From NCBI GenBank assembly GCA_018242725.1, contig JAFEBI010000008.1, positions 154,311 to 218,310 on the forward strand: 64,000 nucleotides of DNA, in the 5' to 3' direction. The first letter of the stretch is position 1; each line of letters begins with the position of its first letter. This document shows positions 52,542 to 61,779 of this stretch, in pieces. This stretch comes from Nitrospira sp. (GTDB lineage: Bacteria > Nitrospirota > Nitrospiria > Nitrospirales > Nitrospiraceae). Below the pieces are notes generated by a model. It was not told the DNA's origin and did no database searches. It saw nothing but the letters and a program-made list of their open reading frames with translations. The position numbers and the translations under genes are program-made.

Positions 52542-54655
52542 AATCCCCCAAGCCAATATCGTGGCAGCAGCAGAATGACGAGTACCTCAGGAAAGCGCTG
52601 GTATGGTTGCGGCTCCGTCTGACCTGGTTCATCGAGCAGTCGGCTGGTGCAGCGTCCACGATACAGCCAGAGTCTCGCTCGGCTCAACAAAAAGCGTCCC
52701 GGCGTTCATCAGGGCGTGATAACAGGCAGGCTCAACCTGCTACTGGAACAGACAGTGTCAGTGAGAAGCAACTCGCGCGTGCGGCTGAGGAATTAGCGGC
52801 ATTGGAAACCTTAGACCAGCCACCGGCGTTGGTGGTCTTACGCCGCAACTTGGGCCTGTCGCAGTTTGAGAGTGAAGTGCTTCTCCTCTGCGCCGCGATG
52901 GAGTTCGATACGAGAATGGCATCGCTCTGCGCGCAGGCCCAGGATGATGTGACCCGGCGGCATCCGACCTTTGCGCTTGCGATGGCGCTGTTTGCCGAGC
53001 CGGCGTGGGATGTGTTGTCACCGGAACGGCCCCTGCGCTATTGGCGGCTGCTCGAAATCAATCAGCCGGGTGCGCAGCCGCTCACGACCAGCGCGCTCCG
53101 GGCCGACGAGCGGATCGTGAATTATCTCAAGGGATTGAACTATCTCGATGATCGTCTTGTGCCGTTGCTGCTGCCTCTGCGGCATCGCGATCGGACGGTC
53201 GACCTGCCTCCGTCACAACGAACGATTGTGGACACGATGGTGCGGCAGATTCAGAACGCCGGGTCGCTTCAAGCCGTTCCTGTCATGCAGTTACTTGGCC
53301 CCGATTCACCGAGTAAGCAATTGATTGCTGCCCATACGGCAGCCGCACTCGGATTACCGCTCTATCGGCTCCCGATCGAGGTTCTGCCGTCGCCACCGTC
53401 AGAATTGGAACAGCTGACACGATTGCTCATGCGTGAAGGGGTTCTCTGGCCCTTCGCCTTGTACCTGGATGCGTATGAAGCGGAGAAAGGAAGTGTGCAT
53501 GAGACGCATGGGGCCGCCCTTCATCGGTTCCTGGCTCGGAGCAGCGGCATCTTCTTTCTCGACACGCAAGATCGTCGGATGGACACAGGCCGCGCGTCCG
53601 TGGCGTTCGACATCGGGAAGCCAACGCAAGCGGAACAACACCTTGCATGGGATGCGGTATTGGGTCCTAGACAGAACGGTACGGCGGCTCGACTTGCCGG
53701 CCAGTTCAACTTGAATCTCCCTACGATTCATCAGATCGCCCGTACGACGCTGGCCTCTTCTGCTGTAGGACAACAGTCGATCCCGCAAAAGCTCTGGGAA
53801 GCCTGTGTGGTGGATACCCGCCCGCGGTTGGACCAGCTCGCCCAACGAATTGAGCCGAAAGCCTCATGGGAGGATATCGTTTTGCCTGACCCGGAACTTC
53901 AGCTGCTGCGTCAACTTGCCGCGCAGGTGGCGCATCGCACCAGGGTATACGGAGACTGGGGTTTTGCGGCAAAGCGAGCGCGTGGGTTGAGCATCAATGC
54001 CATGTTTGCGGGCGAGAGCGGGACCGGTAAGACGATGGCAGCGGAAGTGCTGGCGAATGACTTGCGGTTGAGCCTCTATCGGATCGACCTCTCTGCGGTG
54101 GTCAGTAAATACATCGGAGAAACGGAAAAGAATCTCCGGCGGTTGTTCGATGCTGCGGAGGATGGCGGGGCGCTCCTCTTTTTCGACGAAGCGGATGCGT
54201 TGTTTGGGAAACGGAGCGAGGTGAAGGATAGCCACGATCGCTATGCCAATATCGAGATCAACTACCTCCTGCAACGCATCGAAGCCTACCGAGGGTTGGC
54301 GATTCTGGCGACCAATCGAAAAGGAGCGTTGGACTCCGCCTTTATGCGCCGGATCCGGTTCGTCGTGGAATTCCGCGCCCATGGTGTGCCGGAACGCAAA
54401 GCGATCTGGGAGCGAGTGTTCCCACGCGAAACACAGACGGCGACACTCGATTTCGATCGATTGGCCCGGTTCAATCTGAACGGCGGCAACATCAACAACG
54501 TCGCCATGAATGCCGCCTTTTTAGCCGCCGACGCGAGAACACCGGTGACCATGCCGCTGATCTTCAAGGCAGCCCAGGCTGAATTTCGCAAGCTGGAGCG
54601 ACCGATTTACGAGGCCGATTTTCACTGGGATGACGAAACGGAAGTGGTGGCATGA
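52538..54655 (+). CDS. Injection-system AAA+ ATPase (Pvc15-like)
   Basis: A 705-residue AAA+ protein. Walker A GESGTGKT has Lys498, Walker B LLFFDEADALFG has D550/E551, and the arginine finger region RRIRFVVEF follows. The N-terminal 400 residues are an accessory domain with ALETLDQPPALVVLRRNLGLSQFE and many hydrophobic helices. In the related Pvc/Afp loci this ATPase helps assembly or loads the cargo. Its stop overlaps the small gene at 54652. Confidence 0.95.
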   Translation: MKSPKPISWQQQNDEYLRKALVWLRLRLTWFIEQSAGAASTIQPESRSAQQKASRRSSGRDNRQAQPATGTDSVSEKQLARAAEELAALETLDQPPALVVLRRNLGLSQFESEVLLLCAAMEFDTRMASLCAQAQDDVTRRHPTFALAMALFAEPAWDVLSPERPLRYWRLLEINQPGAQPLTTSALRADERIVNYLKGLNYLDDRLVPLLLPLRHRDRTVDLPPSQRTIVDTMVRQIQNAGSLQAVPVMQLLGPDSPSKQLIAAHTAAALGLPLYRLPIEVLPSPPSELEQLTRLLMREGVLWPFALYLDAYEAEKGSVHETHGAALHRFLARSSGIFFLDTQDRRMDTGRASVAFDIGKPTQAEQHLAWDAVLGPRQNGTAARLAGQFNLNLPTIHQIARTTLASSAVGQQSIPQKLWEACVVDTRPRLDQLAQRIEPKASWEDIVLPDPELQLLRQLAAQVAHRTRVYGDWGFAAKRARGLSINAMFAGESGTGKTMAAEVLANDLRLSLYRIDLSAVVSKYIGETEKNLRRLFDAAEDGGALLFFDEADALFGKRSEVKDSHDRYANIEINYLLQRIEAYRGLAILATNRKGALDSAFMRRIRFVVEFRAHGVPERKAIWERVFPRETQTATLDFDRLARFNLNGGNINNVAMNAAFLAADARTPVTMPLIFKAAQAEFRKLERPIYEADFHWDDETEVVA

Positions 54656-54930
54656 ACGTACGACTCCACATTGAACGATTGATTCTGGACGACCTGCCGC
54701 TCCGAGGAAGCCAGCGGGGACTCGTGCAGGGGGCCGTCGAGCAGGAGCTTGTCCGATTGATCAAGGCGAAGGGTGTTGGGACGGACACTATGACCGGAGG
54801 GGCTCGTGCTTCTGTGCATCCCACGGCGATGCACATGAGCGAGGGTATGTCCCCCATCCACATCGGTAAACAGATTGCCCAGGCGGTCTATCAGGGAATT
54901 GGGACGCGCCCAGCAGCAAAGAAAAATTAG
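54652..54930 (+). CDS. Small injection-system accessory protein
   Basis: A 92-residue protein with a helix-rich pattern: NVRLHIERLILDDLPLRGSQ and VEQELVRLIKAKGVG, then SPIHIGKQIAQAVYQGIG. Its ATG overlaps the ATPase stop. Similar small genes follow the ATPase in CIS loci, so a conserved accessory role is likely. It is the last tightly coupled gene before the candidate cargo block. Confidence 0.7.
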   Translation: MNVRLHIERLILDDLPLRGSQRGLVQGAVEQELVRLIKAKGVGTDTMTGGARASVHPTAMHMSEGMSPIHIGKQIAQAVYQGIGTRPAAKKN

Positions 54931-54955
54931 CGGCGAGTCTAAGAGAAGAGTGGGA

Positions 54956-56899
54956 ATGGAACGGACTGGCGTACAAACCGAAGCTGAAAGGAGTCAGGGA
55001 TCGCTGTCAGCCTCCAGCGGCTTCCTGCAGCGCCAGTGTGCCTGCGGCACGCACATGATGGGTGGCGGCCAGTGTGCGGAGTGTCAGAAGAAGAAAATGG
55101 GTGTCGGTGGGAGGCCGCTGCAAACCAAGTTGGCGATCAGCGAGCCGGGCGATGCCTATGAGCAAGAAGCGGATCGTGTCGCGGACCAGGTGATGCAGAT
55201 GTCGCCAACCGGCTTGAGTAGTAGGCGGAAGAGTGGAATGACACAACCACTAATACAGCGGCGTGCAACCGCTGGTGCGACAGGGTTGGCTGAAGCTTCA
55301 CCGAGTGTTCATGGTGTGCTGAATTCGCCTGGCCAGTCGCTTGAACCAGTATTGCGGCAGGATATGGAGCATCGATTCAACCATGATTTCTCTCAGGTAC
55401 GTGTTCATACCGATGGTGCTGCCGTGCGTTCGGCGCGGGAGGTAAATGCTCATGCGTACACGGTTGGTCATCATGTTGTATTTGCGCGTGGTGCGTATTC
55501 TTCTGATACGCCAACTGGCCAGCACCTACTCGCGCATGAACTCACGCATGTGGTGCAGCAAGAGGTGTCTGGTTCTTCCGGATCGCACTCGGCCCCACAA
55601 ATTCTACAGCGTTTCGGGTCCGAAGAGCATGTGCGGATAGGCAGTGTGGCGCTCCCTGGTCGAGACGTTCTCATTGTAGGGTATGGCCGAGTCTCTTACG
55701 GCGAAATGATTGCAATGATTGGAGATTATTTTGGGTCTCTTGTCGAAATGCAGTCGTTGGCAAGAATGGGTCGATTTGGAACCCAGCAGATCGACCTCGC
55801 ACGTTGGAAAGTGAACCCGTCATTGCCCCGCCCAAGCGTAGATTCTGGTGTCGAAGAAGCGGTAGACGGACGCTACACACGGCTCGCATCGCGTAACGAA
55901 ACCCACTTCTCGACAGGCAGTGCACCTGGACGATCCAACCGTGAGCAGTATATTGCAGCGCATACAATCGCCATTCGTGCTGCTTATAACGAAGGCTTGA
56001 TGCCCTTGACGATTGGGCTTGGCTGGGCGGCGCAGGAAGCTGCTTCAAATCATTTTCTCACGGATGCCTTTTCTGCAGGCCATGTACGAACACCGCGCGG
56101 ACAGATTCAGGGGCACTGGGGCGCTCTGTATCCAAACTTCAGTAATGATCTCGTTCGCACTATTAGTTGTTATATGGCTAGTTTCATTAATGATCGTGAC
56201 AATGTGGGATATCTAGTTACCGTAAATTATCTTTCCGGAAAGATTGAGCCAGTTATCCGAGCACAAGGAGGATCGGCACTATCCTCGTTTTCGATTAGCG
56301 ACTTGATTTCAAAAGTTATGCATGATGCGGATAATGCCGGCTTGGATGTTGTTAGCCCTCGTGGGCCAGCTGGCACGACGACAGGATCTCCATTCAGGTG
56401 GCGTGCGGTTGGTGATGACTTCCTATTTTCATCAACACCAAATGCGGCGGCGGCTCAGACGCAGCAAATGGTCCAAGAGGCTGTGGTGCTGAGTTTTGAA
56501 GAAGCTCGGCAGGCGTTCTCAGCCGGTTCATCTGCAAATTCGTCGATGCTGGCTACTCTGGTAAATCCAGCCAATTTCCGTGCACTGTCTCTTTTGCCAG
56601 TGGAAGACACTGCATCGACAACGAATCCAACATACAGCTGGCGTGTAGCTAGAATTGAAGATTTGCCTACTAATCTTCAAGCGCTGCTTATAGCGGCATT
56701 CGCACCAGGCACAGAAATACGTCGTCGTATTGACTCGCTCCCAGTACCCGAGACTTACGAAGCTAGTGGCTTCTCACTTCACACCGGTGATGCATGGGAT
56801 TGCTTTACTAGGTTGTTGCTGGCGGATCCTTTTGGCATGGTAACGCGGATCTGCAATGGCAACGTTTGTCCACCGGGGCGGAATAATCCTTGTCCATAA
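54956..56899 (+). CDS. DUF4157 protein 1, candidate cargo with a PLC-like motif
   Basis: A 647-residue protein. Residues 1-205 are the DUF4157 module: Cys motif C28/C30/C40/C43 (QRQCACGTHMMGGGQCAEC), EPGDAYEQEADRVADQV, FNHDFSQVRVHTDGAAV and the metalloprotease-like HELTH (194-198). From about 210 a distinct effector domain begins; it holds HFLTDAFSAGH (H366, D370, H376), with the spacing of the zinc-dependent phospholipase C signature. The DNA of this part is AT-richer. DUF4157 proteins are common CIS cargo, so it is an effector candidate. ATG 54956 is chosen; in-frame GTG 54950 is possible. Confidence 0.85.
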   Translation: MERTGVQTEAERSQGSLSASSGFLQRQCACGTHMMGGGQCAECQKKKMGVGGRPLQTKLAISEPGDAYEQEADRVADQVMQMSPTGLSSRRKSGMTQPLIQRRATAGATGLAEASPSVHGVLNSPGQSLEPVLRQDMEHRFNHDFSQVRVHTDGAAVRSAREVNAHAYTVGHHVVFARGAYSSDTPTGQHLLAHELTHVVQQEVSGSSGSHSAPQILQRFGSEEHVRIGSVALPGRDVLIVGYGRVSYGEMIAMIGDYFGSLVEMQSLARMGRFGTQQIDLARWKVNPSLPRPSVDSGVEEAVDGRYTRLASRNETHFSTGSAPGRSNREQYIAAHTIAIRAAYNEGLMPLTIGLGWAAQEAASNHFLTDAFSAGHVRTPRGQIQGHWGALYPNFSNDLVRTISCYMASFINDRDNVGYLVTVNYLSGKIEPVIRAQGGSALSSFSISDLISKVMHDADNAGLDVVSPRGPAGTTTGSPFRWRAVGDDFLFSSTPNAAAAQTQQMVQEAVVLSFEEARQAFSAGSSANSSMLATLVNPANFRALSLLPVEDTASTTNPTYSWRVARIEDLPTNLQALLIAAFAPGTEIRRRIDSLPVPETYEASGFSLHTGDAWDCFTRLLLADPFGMVTRICNGNVCPPGRNNPCP

Positions 56900-56914
56900 T
56901 ATTGCGGAGGCCAG

Positions 56915-57379
56915 ATGCGACGTCCGAATGGCATGCTGGGTTTCAATTGGGGGGACAATGTTGAGAAGGTTATCCTCCAACTTGGTTTATCAGGAGGAGC
57001 CTGGAATCAATGGCTGGGTGGTGGAGGATTTGACGTCTATTCGCATCCCACTAGGATGGTGAAGGTTTTTGAGCAGCTTTGCCTCGTCTGCCTAGTGAGT
57101 CGTGCAGTCAAGTTCGAAGGAATACAGTTTATTTTTAGCGATTGTGACAGACGTAAGATGGAGCTTAGCAATGTTGTCCGCAGTGGTTTTGGAATGGAGG
57201 CGAGTAAACGAGATCTTTACCATGTGTGGAGCACAGGTGAAGTGATCAGGTTTGCCCGTGAGCAAGATCGAAATATCTGTATCCTCACAGTGACCGGACC
57301 GAAATTCGGGAGGGCCCACCAGGCGTATCTATTAACTCGTGGCTTTCGTGAGCTGTTTAATAGCCTACAACCCCATTAA
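56915..57379 (+). CDS. Unknown small protein within the cargo block
   Basis: A 154-residue protein of unknown function. GCGGAGG stands six bases before ATG 56915, only 15 bp after cargo 1, so the two are probably cotranscribed. It has no signal peptide or membrane helix. Segments NWGDNVEKVILQLGLSG, VEFEGIQFIFSDCD-like strands and HQAYLLTRGFRELFNSL suggest a small alpha/beta domain. Position and AT-rich composition suggest an immunity or chaperone partner for cargo 1, but no evidence beyond position exists. Confidence 0.7.
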   Translation: MRRPNGMLGFNWGDNVEKVILQLGLSGGAWNQWLGGGGFDVYSHPTRMVKVFEQLCLVCLVSRAVKFEGIQFIFSDCDRRKMELSNVVRSGFGMEASKRDLYHVWSTGEVIRFAREQDRNICILTVTGPKFGRAHQAYLLTRGFRELFNSLQPH

Positions 57380-57508
57380 TGGGAAACTGAAGGAGTCAGG
57401 AAAGTCTATAAGATTTTGAGCGGTTCTTCTCATATTGCGGAGAAGGCATGGGAATCCATGTTACTTCAGCGAGGTCACCCATGATCAATGGGGATAAGGG
57501 TGAACAAA

Positions 57509-59002
57509 ATGTTAACTGAGAAAATACACAGCTGGACTAGGCAGGACAGTTTTATGCCCTTCACGTCAGTTTCACGCGCGGTGCTTCAACGCCAGTGCAC
57601 CTGCGGAACACACACCATGGGTGGTGGGGACTGTGCGGAGTGTCAGAAACACAAGCTGGATGTGGGCGGCAAGCCGCTTCAAACGAAGTTGGCGATCAGC
57701 GAACCAGGTGATGCGGATGAACAGGAAGCTGATCGAGTGGCTGAGCAAGTGATGCGGATGTCGCCAGCGGATGTGAGTAAGAGGCAGAACCATGGAATGG
57801 CGAATCCATTGGTGCAGCGAAGAGCAACCAGTAATGTGACGGGGGTAGCAGAAGCTCCGCCGAGTGTACATGACGTTCTGAACTCGCCTGGTCAACCGCT
57901 TGATGCCACCATGCGCGCATTGTTTGAGCCGCGCTTCGGCCATGACTTTTCCCAGGTGCGTGTGCATTCTGGCGGAGCCGCCGAGCTATCTGCACAAGAC
58001 GTCAATGCGCACGCTTATACGGTAGGCAACAACATCGTCTTTGAAACAGAGCAATTTGCACCAGGGACGAAACAAGGCCAACATCTACTCGCGCATGAGT
58101 TAGCGCATGTGGTGCAGCAAGCTGTATCTTTTCCCGACAAGGCCGTGGTGCAGAGGCAGGTTGATGATGCCGATCTTGTCGCTGAGCGTGAATATGGGGA
58201 CAAAGGAGCCCCCAAGGCACAGAAGTGTGGTAGTCCGTCATGGTGTCCCCCAGGGTTTTGCGACCCCTATCGCAGCGCCCCACTAGCGGAATACTACCGT
58301 AGTAAACAGGCATGGTGGCTAATGGCAGGAATATCCGCCGCGGTGGACAGCCGGGTGGTACCTCTTTGGCGTGAGTACTTGTGGGGTGGATCGTCGCCCA
58401 AGAACTTAACTGCTGATTTCGGTGCAGATTTTAACAATTCACCGACAACCAAAAAAACAACGCACTTTTTATATGACGAGTTGAAGAAACGCCTTGCTGC
58501 CGTGCCACCGGCAGTGCCGTTATATTCCACCTCCATTGTGGATCTTGCCACGCTCATACCGACGGGGCTCGCGGCTCTCAATGATCCTGGGAGCAAGAAC
58601 CAGATGAATTTCAATATTCCCAAAGACATTCCTGGCAATCTAGCTGGTGGCATCGGCAAGGATCAGACTGCTTGTCAAGCAGGAAATCAACCCTCGCCGT
58701 TCAATGATGACCGGAAAGCGAGCGGGAGCGTATTCATCACACGATTGTCCGCTAACGAGCTGACGGTTACCCCGATAATCAGTTACACGGTAAAGGACAC
58801 CATCGATCTGTGTCCAGGTGACTGCGGAACGTTGTTGGAGCAGTTGGCTACCGTACCGCTGTCGCAGTTTGAAGCGACCGGAATCTCGGGGGATGTACCG
58901 TTTTCTGTGGACTTCCCTGCGCCCTTCCTAGGACAGTTCACTATCGCAGCATCAATACCCAGTTCTTCATCACTACCTCCAAAAGCATCTAAGCCTCCGT
59001 AA
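57509..59002 (+). CDS. DUF4157 protein 2, candidate cargo
   Basis: A 497-residue protein. Residues 1-205 repeat the DUF4157 module of protein 1: C30/C32/C42/C45 (QRQCTCGTHTMGGGDCAEC), EPGDADEQEADRVAEQV, PRFGHDFSQVRVHSGGAAE and HELAH (196-200). The C-terminal half is unrelated: CGSPSWCPPGFCDPYRS and a cysteine-rich middle, then WREYLWGGSSPKNLTADFGADF and CPGDCGTLLEQL. Its function is unknown. The start at 57509 is chosen because protein 3 has the same opening (MLTEKIHSWTRQ versus MLSEHIHNLTRQ); an ATG at 57488 is also in frame. Confidence 0.83.
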   Translation: MLTEKIHSWTRQDSFMPFTSVSRAVLQRQCTCGTHTMGGGDCAECQKHKLDVGGKPLQTKLAISEPGDADEQEADRVAEQVMRMSPADVSKRQNHGMANPLVQRRATSNVTGVAEAPPSVHDVLNSPGQPLDATMRALFEPRFGHDFSQVRVHSGGAAELSAQDVNAHAYTVGNNIVFETEQFAPGTKQGQHLLAHELAHVVQQAVSFPDKAVVQRQVDDADLVAEREYGDKGAPKAQKCGSPSWCPPGFCDPYRSAPLAEYYRSKQAWWLMAGISAAVDSRVVPLWREYLWGGSSPKNLTADFGADFNNSPTTKKTTHFLYDELKKRLAAVPPAVPLYSTSIVDLATLIPTGLAALNDPGSKNQMNFNIPKDIPGNLAGGIGKDQTACQAGNQPSPFNDDRKASGSVFITRLSANELTVTPIISYTVKDTIDLCPGDCGTLLEQLATVPLSQFEATGISGDVPFSVDFPAPFLGQFTIAASIPSSSSLPPKASKPP

Positions 59003-59183
59003 ATTGTGGAAGTCTAATGAGAGGGTGAATGAGGACAGGCTACTTTATTAGAGTCAAGAGTTTATGCTGGAGGCGAACAGATGAGCCATGGCTCCATCAG
59101 AAATCGTGTAACTTTTTGCCTGTTCTGGAAGGGCGAAATAGGAAACGGAGAGGTTAGCTAAAGAAACTAGACGTGAGGACCAG

Positions 59184-59414
59184 ATGATCAGTTTTCCCAA
59201 TTCTCCTCGGTTGATGAAAGGCGCTCTTGTCGGCGTCGATCCCATGAATCCGCTCACCAGTGTGGCGGTGTTTCAGTACAGCCCCGACACGATGACACGC
59301 AGGCTGGAGGCGCGTGCTGCGGGCGGCGACGGGGATCGGGGTGAAGGGCAGCGACTCACTGGGCCACCGAAGGAACCATCACGTAGAGAGACTAATAAGG
59401 TCAGACTGAGTTGA
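59184..59414 (+). pseudogene. Truncated copy of the CIS tube/adaptor gene
   Basis: The first 65 residues, SFPNSPRLMKGALVGVDPMN through FQYSPDTMTRRLEA to RLTGPPKE, match the start of the complete gene at 60810. After about 59383 (RLTGPPKE plus ATCAC) the similarity ends and unrelated residues run into a stop. It therefore arose by partial duplication. A full-length protein cannot be made. It lies immediately before DUF4157 protein 3, so cassette insertion and duplication probably happened together. Confidence 0.85.
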
Positions 59415-59415
59415 A

Positions 59416-60762
59416 ATGCTGAGTGAGCACATACACAACCTGACAAGGCAGAACAGTTTCATGCCCTTCGCACCAGTTTCACACGCGGTGCTTCAACGCA
59501 CGTGTGCCTGTGACTCTCATACTATCTCCGGTGGTCAATGCAGTCAAAACGTGGGTTGGCTTCATCGTTCACCAGTCACCGAAGAACGTTCGACGACCGT
59601 TCCGCCCATCGTACACGAAGTACTGAACTCTCCCGGACGTCCCTTGGATTCTCCTGCGCGGGCTTTCTTCGAACCACGCTTTGGCCACGACTTCAGTGGC
59701 GTACGTGTGCATACCGATGGAAGGGCGGATGAGTCGACACAAGCGGTGAATTCGCTGGCATATACGGTTGGGGAGGATGTTGTGTTTCGTGCGGGAAACT
59801 ATGCCCCTGGAACCAGTGAAGGACGAAAGTTATTGGCACATGAGTTAGCGCACACTGTTCAGCAGAAAAGCGCGGGACCACTCCAAAACCGTCTGGCTGT
59901 GGCCCAGCCCGGCGATGCTTTTGAACAAGAGGCGGATTCAGTGGCAGAACGCGTTATGGCAGGGCTACATGCTGGCGTATTCCATTCGGCTGGCGATATC
60001 GCGATTCAGCGTCAGACTCCCGGCGACGACAATGCGAAGAATCTGCCTGAGAAGAAGGAAGCGGGTGAGGTGATTGCCGAAGGGTTGAAAACCGTGGCAG
60101 AGCAAGCAAAGGATAACAATCCCCAAGTCCAGAAGGTCGTCATTGAGCCAATGAAAAATAAGCTCAAAGGCGAATGGAATCGCCTGAGCACCGGTGACAA
60201 AACCGCGACCCTTGGTCTCGGCGCAGCCACGCTTGGCATGGCAGGCGGCGCAATGCTGTCTGATCCTAGCGGGCGCAAACAGCTGGAAGGTTTCAACCTG
60301 GCTGCGCCGTTCACTCTTATCCCCTACATGCCTTTGAGCAGCTTTAAATACACGCTGCCTAGTGGTGACAATCCGGAGAATCGGTTGCTTAAGTTTGAGA
60401 CCAGCTTCAATGCAGATGACCTCATCAACCTTCGTGCGGGGCGGAGCGGACTGCCCACGATGTCGCTCGGAGTCAACATGCAGTGGGGCTACGACCCGGC
60501 GAGTGAACGATTGAGCATCCTTGGTGCGGACGCCACATTCGGCGTCGTGCCGGGCCTGTCGCTTTCAGCTGGCGCATACAAGGATGTACTTCGTCCGCCG
60601 CAGACAATCACTGGCTCGGAAGGACAGATGGCTGAGATCAAGAAGAGTGTCCCTGAGTTCGACAAGCCACAACCCATTCCCGATGTGCGCATCATGTTGA
60701 ACGTGGATTTGATGAAGTTCAAGCCGGGCGATCTGGTGCGGCAGATCAAAGGACTCTTTTGA
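59416..60762 (+). CDS. DUF4157 protein 3, candidate cargo with rearranged module
   Basis: A 448-residue protein. It shares the start MLSEHIHNLTRQNSFMPFAPVSHAVLQR with protein 2, but its Cys region is degenerate (CACDSH, QCSQ). The DUF4157 core PRFGHDFSGVRVHTDGRADES and HELAH (142-146) comes first, and the EQEAD element (AQPGDAFEQEADSVAERV, 164-181) follows it, the reverse of proteins 1 and 2. The C-terminal part has a glycine-rich hydrophobic hairpin (LGLGAATLGMAGGAML) and alternating beta strands (SLGVNMQWGYD, GVVPGLSLSAGAYKD). Membrane insertion is possible but unproven. Confidence 0.83.
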   Translation: MLSEHIHNLTRQNSFMPFAPVSHAVLQRTCACDSHTISGGQCSQNVGWLHRSPVTEERSTTVPPIVHEVLNSPGRPLDSPARAFFEPRFGHDFSGVRVHTDGRADESTQAVNSLAYTVGEDVVFRAGNYAPGTSEGRKLLAHELAHTVQQKSAGPLQNRLAVAQPGDAFEQEADSVAERVMAGLHAGVFHSAGDIAIQRQTPGDDNAKNLPEKKEAGEVIAEGLKTVAEQAKDNNPQVQKVVIEPMKNKLKGEWNRLSTGDKTATLGLGAATLGMAGGAMLSDPSGRKQLEGFNLAAPFTLIPYMPLSSFKYTLPSGDNPENRLLKFETSFNADDLINLRAGRSGLPTMSLGVNMQWGYDPASERLSILGADATFGVVPGLSLSAGAYKDVLRPPQTITGSEGQMAEIKKSVPEFDKPQPIPDVRIMLNVDLMKFKPGDLVRQIKGLF

Positions 60763-60809
60763 CTGAATTAGCTGATTGCGAGAATGAACCTAAGCGGAAG
60801 ACTTAAATC

Positions 60810-61466
60810 ATGACCACCTTTCCCGGCTCTCCACGGTTAATCAAAGGCGCACTCGTCGGAATGGATCCCATGAACCCGCTCGCGAGTGTGGTGGTGTTTC
60901 AATACAACCCGGACACGATGACGAGGCGATTGGAAGCGCGGTCGACGGGTGGTGGGGACACGAGCGACCGATCGGAAGCCTTTCGGCTGACCGGGCCGCC
61001 GAAGGAAACGATCACACTCAACATCGAGGTGGATGCCACGGATCAACTGGAACAGGCCAATCCGATTGCGCTGATCTCTGGGATTTCGCCCACGCTGGCG
61101 GCGCTGGAGATGTTGCTATACCCGAAGAGTGTCACGGTCATCGCCAACTCAACGCTGGCCCAAGCTGGTAATATCGAGATTATTCCGCCGGAGGCCCCAC
61201 TGACGCTGTTTGTCTGGGGGGTGACGCGGGTCCTGCCGGTGCGGGTCACTGGCTTCAGTATCACGGAAGAGGCCTACGATCCGATGCTCAATCCAATTCG
61301 AGCGAAGGTCGATTTGACGTTGACGGTGTTGAGTTACGCCGACTTGAAGCTGACGAACCCCGGGTACTCGCTCTTCATGGTGCATCAGATCGCGAAGGAA
61401 GTGATGGCCACCAGCAATGTAGCGGTGAGTACCCAGAATCTGACGACGTCTATCAAGCTTGGGTGA
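60810..61466 (+). CDS. CIS tube/adaptor protein (gp53-like)
   Basis: A 218-residue baseplate-tube adaptor of the CIS tube family. It opens FPGSPRLIKGALVGMDPMNPLASVVVFQYNPDTMTRRLEA, contains GPPKETITLNIEVDATDQLEQAN and ends ILSYADLKLTNPGYSL. These proteins join the tube to the hub and are usually followed by a LysM gene, as here. A truncated copy lies at 59184. It begins 47 bp after cargo 3. Confidence 0.9.
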   Translation: MTTFPGSPRLIKGALVGMDPMNPLASVVVFQYNPDTMTRRLEARSTGGGDTSDRSEAFRLTGPPKETITLNIEVDATDQLEQANPIALISGISPTLAALEMLLYPKSVTVIANSTLAQAGNIEIIPPEAPLTLFVWGVTRVLPVRVTGFSITEEAYDPMLNPIRAKVDLTLTVLSYADLKLTNPGYSLFMVHQIAKEVMATSNVAVSTQNLTTSIKLG

Positions 61467-61471
61467 GGTGC

Positions 61472-61777
61472 ATGATGTTTCCTCCGACCAGTCGCTATCA
61501 CGAGATCGAGATCACGAAGTACGAACCGGCAGAGGGTAAGGAGATTGCCCATCTACGCCGCCGCTTTGTGCCGGCCGTCAGTCCCAATACGCCGATTGTG
61601 GCTGAACATGTCGTGACACAAGGGGAACGGCTCGACAACATCACGGCACGGTATCTCGGCGATCCAGAACAATTCTGGCGTCTGTGCGATGCGAACAATG
61701 CGATGCGGTCTGACGAATTGACGAAGATGGTTGGCCGTCGATTGCGGATTACCTTTCCTCAGTCGGGAGCTATCTAG
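61472..61777 (+). CDS. LysM-domain baseplate protein
   Basis: A 101-residue protein (from ATG 61472; ATG 61475 or GTG 61463 are alternatives, with GAGG at 61465-61468). The LysM fold is seen in EHVVTQGERLDNITARYLGDPEQFWRLCDANN and GRRLRITFP. In injection systems it usually anchors the adaptor to the hub and does not bind peptidoglycan. It lies between the adaptor and hub genes with only a few bases between. Confidence 0.9.
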   Translation: MMFPPTSRYHEIEITKYEPAEGKEIAHLRRRFVPAVSPNTPIVAEHVVTQGERLDNITARYLGDPEQFWRLCDANNAMRSDELTKMVGRRLRITFPQSGAI

Positions 61778-61779
61778 GT

